Assembly: GCA_905221605.1 (NCBI GenBank)
Contig: CAJNDS010000027.1
Coordinates: 187,244 to 251,243 of the forward strand
Direction of reading: 5' to 3'
Origin: Symbiodinium natans
Taxonomy: Eukaryota; Sar; Dinophyceae; Suessiales; Symbiodiniaceae
DNA: 64,000 nucleotides
Every line of letters begins with the position of its first letter. Position 1 is the first letter of the stretch. This document shows positions 62,632 through 64,000 of the stretch, piece by piece. The notes beneath the pieces are model-generated. The model made no database searches. It was not told where the DNA came from and worked only from the letters and a program-made list of their open reading frames with translations. The position numbers were made by a program, and so were the translations under genes.

Positions 62632-62898
62632 CAAAAGCTAGCGCCTGACGGCCAACCACCGGCTGGAGTTCATGTTGCGAGAAAATCAGGGTTGAACAGG
62701 ATTGATGTGATCGGGCCGATGGCCCTCATCGACATTCAGACTGCCGTGATGCTCCACAAATGCAATTCTCCTGCCTGTGGCATCGGAGAAACATTGGGCA
62801 GGCAGCGTGTGATCACTACCTGCTTCGCAGAATGCTTCGGCGAAGCATGCAAGTGTTTTACACCTCGTTTGCAGTCAACGATTGGAGCATCTAGTTAA
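62632..62898 (+). CDS. Coding segment, 88 codons, Cys-rich end
   Basis: From an ACAAAAG acceptor the frame runs KLAPDGQPPAGVHVARKSGL, then NRIDVIGPMALIDIQTAVML and CFAECFGEACKCF, ending at TAA. Strong coding composition. Product unknown. Confidence 0.55.
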   Translation, partial: QKLAPDGQPPAGVHVARKSGLNRIDVIGPMALIDIQTAVMLHKCNSPACGIGETLGRQRVITTCFAECFGEACKCFTPRLQSTIGASS

Positions 62899-62952
62899 TC
62901 CAATTCCAAAGCGGAATCAGAACCCACAGGAGCTGCACAATGCGTGTCGGCC

Positions 62953-63240
62953 ATGCCCATACTCCGTAAACATGTTGAAGCTTCAGCGCAATCCTCAGAT
63001 CAACCTAACCTTACATGTAAAGTCCTAAAGCCGGCTCTGGCTGCACCTAAAGTGCTTGCCTTTCTGTATCCCGGGAGTCGCATTCATGAGATGGGGCGCA
63101 AAGGCGCCTGCGCGCGGGGCACACGGCTCGGTGTCGAACGCATAGCAGCGGCGGCAATGGCAACCGTTGCCTCAGCCCGGAAGCAGAAAGATACGACAAG
63201 ACGGGTGCGGACCGTCAACCATCGTACATATGGCATCTGA
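62953..63240 (+). CDS. ATG-started coding segment
   Basis: An ATG opens MPILRKHVEASAQSSDQPNL, continuing TCKVLKPALAAPKVLAFLYP and a basic tail (ARKQKDTTRRVRTVNHRTYG) to TGA. Its last part overlaps the stronger frame that starts at about 63176. If spliced, the exon would end near 63165. Confidence 0.48.
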   Translation: MPILRKHVEASAQSSDQPNLTCKVLKPALAAPKVLAFLYPGSRIHEMGRKGACARGTRLGVERIAAAAMATVASARKQKDTTRRVRTVNHRTYGI

Positions 63241-63761
63241 AGAATGTTGAAGATGTTGAAGCCACCAGGCCGGGGTGGCTTCATGACTGCCAGCTCAGAC
63301 CCCTGCAAGCATGGCAGCTGGCCATGCTGAAGCAGCCGGGCGAAGAATGGACGGATGCGCCTGGGGCACTTCAGCTGAGAGCCAATGAATCATGCGAGAC
63401 TCACTGGCATCTTAAGGAGCCTGAGCTGCAGCCACGGACCGAGTCACCTCCGGAGCAGCACTCTGCGACTAACGGTGCACTGAGATGTTTTGGGGCCCTT
63501 CCTAGCGGCCAGGAAATGATTTCGAGTGGTTGCATGACCTCGGCATACTTATTTTGGCGTGCTTACCTTGAAACGGGCAAACTGCCAACTGACCACGTGG
63601 ATTGGAGGCCCTTCCAACACAGTGAGAATTGCTGCAGAATCGACCTTGTTGCCAGCTGGAGTAGTGATTATGGACTTCAGTCTGTGGAGCCAACAAGCCT
63701 CAAACAGTTTTCTTGCCCAGCCTGGGTCGGGCGCACGGTCGCGGCCACGAACGAGCGTTGA
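63176..63761 (+). CDS. Long terminal exon, about 194 codons
   Basis: The plus frame is open from 63090. A CCTCAG acceptor at 63170-63175 gives PEAERYDKTGADRQPSYIWH, then LKNVEDVEATRPGWLHDCQL and RPLQAWQLAMLKQPGEEWTD, to TGA (63759-63761). Composition is balanced throughout and the antisense frames are poor. It is the longest convincing non-repeat exon in the window. An internal ATG at 63324 could serve as a start if the gene is intronless. No family is recognised. Confidence 0.62.
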
Positions 63762-63788
63762 TCACCTAGGTCTGCGTACATGCCACAG

Positions 63789-63912
63789 GTTTGCAGATGA
63801 TTCCGGTACAACATGTGTCTGCATGTGTGGAATGCTCCCAGTCTCGGGCCTCGGAGCTGCCGAACTTAGCATGCGCTGGGTCATGCTGGGTCCCGGGCAG
63901 CTTGCTGCAAAG
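63789..63912 (+). CDS. Candidate exon near the window edge
   Basis: Between a GCCACAG acceptor and an AAAG|GTGATT donor the frame reads LQMIPVQHVSACVECSQSRA and SELPNLACAG. Good sites at both ends, modest composition. The window ends 88 bp later. Confidence 0.4.
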
Positions 63913-64000
63913 GTGATTCCGGCAACGATGAGTCCCAGCGCGAGGACCTGGCAGGAAATTGCAGCATCAATGATAGCCAGGAGTAGCTGTCGCCTGTTTC

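Noticed and set aside
63780-63830. FADD motif in one plus frame, reminiscent of a reverse-transcriptase active site
   Set aside because: No other reverse-transcriptase motif lies in the surrounding sequence, and another frame has better splice sites.

Overview
The window looks like nuclear DNA of a dinoflagellate, or failing that another alveolate. The grounds are (TTTAGGG)n and (CCCTAAA)n telomere-type arrays scattered internally in both orientations, many simple repeats and homopolymer tracts, and no long uninterrupted genes. Coding signal comes as short open segments of about 25-100 codons, many ending at AG on the left and GT(G/A)AG-like motifs on the right. I saw no rRNA, tRNA, CRISPR array or bacterial operon. 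No complete gene can be named with confidence. Only two segments resemble known folds well (a PDZ domain and an MRG-like segment); a third, weaker one resembles a SAM-methyltransferase.

Layout. 0-6 kb: C-rich tract, a possible signal-peptide first exon and one other exon. 6-13.6 kb: telomere-type arrays, microsatellites, an MRG-like exon on the minus strand and a small Tc1/mariner-type MITE at 10.2 kb. 16.8-19.2 kb: exon-like segments on the minus strand with a palindromic MITE between them. 19.2-20.2 kb: plus-strand exons. 21-30 kb: further minus-strand exon groups (25.3-26.7 and 29.4-29.8 kb are the best), two degenerate minisatellites and a long TTTAGGG array. 30.8-33.3 kb: minus-strand segments including a single-exon ORF for a small Cys-rich protein with a hydrophobic N-terminus.

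33.7-42.6 kb is the most distinctive part: a series of minus-strand exons. It starts with a possible first exon at 42.6 kb, continues through coiled-coil and PDZ segments and a CTG-repeat stretch, and ends in an exon-intron block of about 480 bp amplified to seven copies between 34.4 and 38.4 kb. 42.8-44.1 kb holds a second minus-strand gene whose exons keep reading phase; a plus-strand gene diverges from it at 44.1-45.0 kb. From 45 to 64 kb genes alternate in strand, with several phase-consistent exon pairs (45.3-45.5, 54.2-54.7, 58.97-59.74 kb) and a long terminal exon at 63.2-63.8 kb.

Limits. Exon boundaries were read by eye. Many segments are open and protein-like on both strands, so strand is a judgement based on splice sites and on K/E/D/A-rich versus C/F/L/S-rich composition. 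Joins between exons are inferred unless phase is stated to match. All confidence values reflect this.
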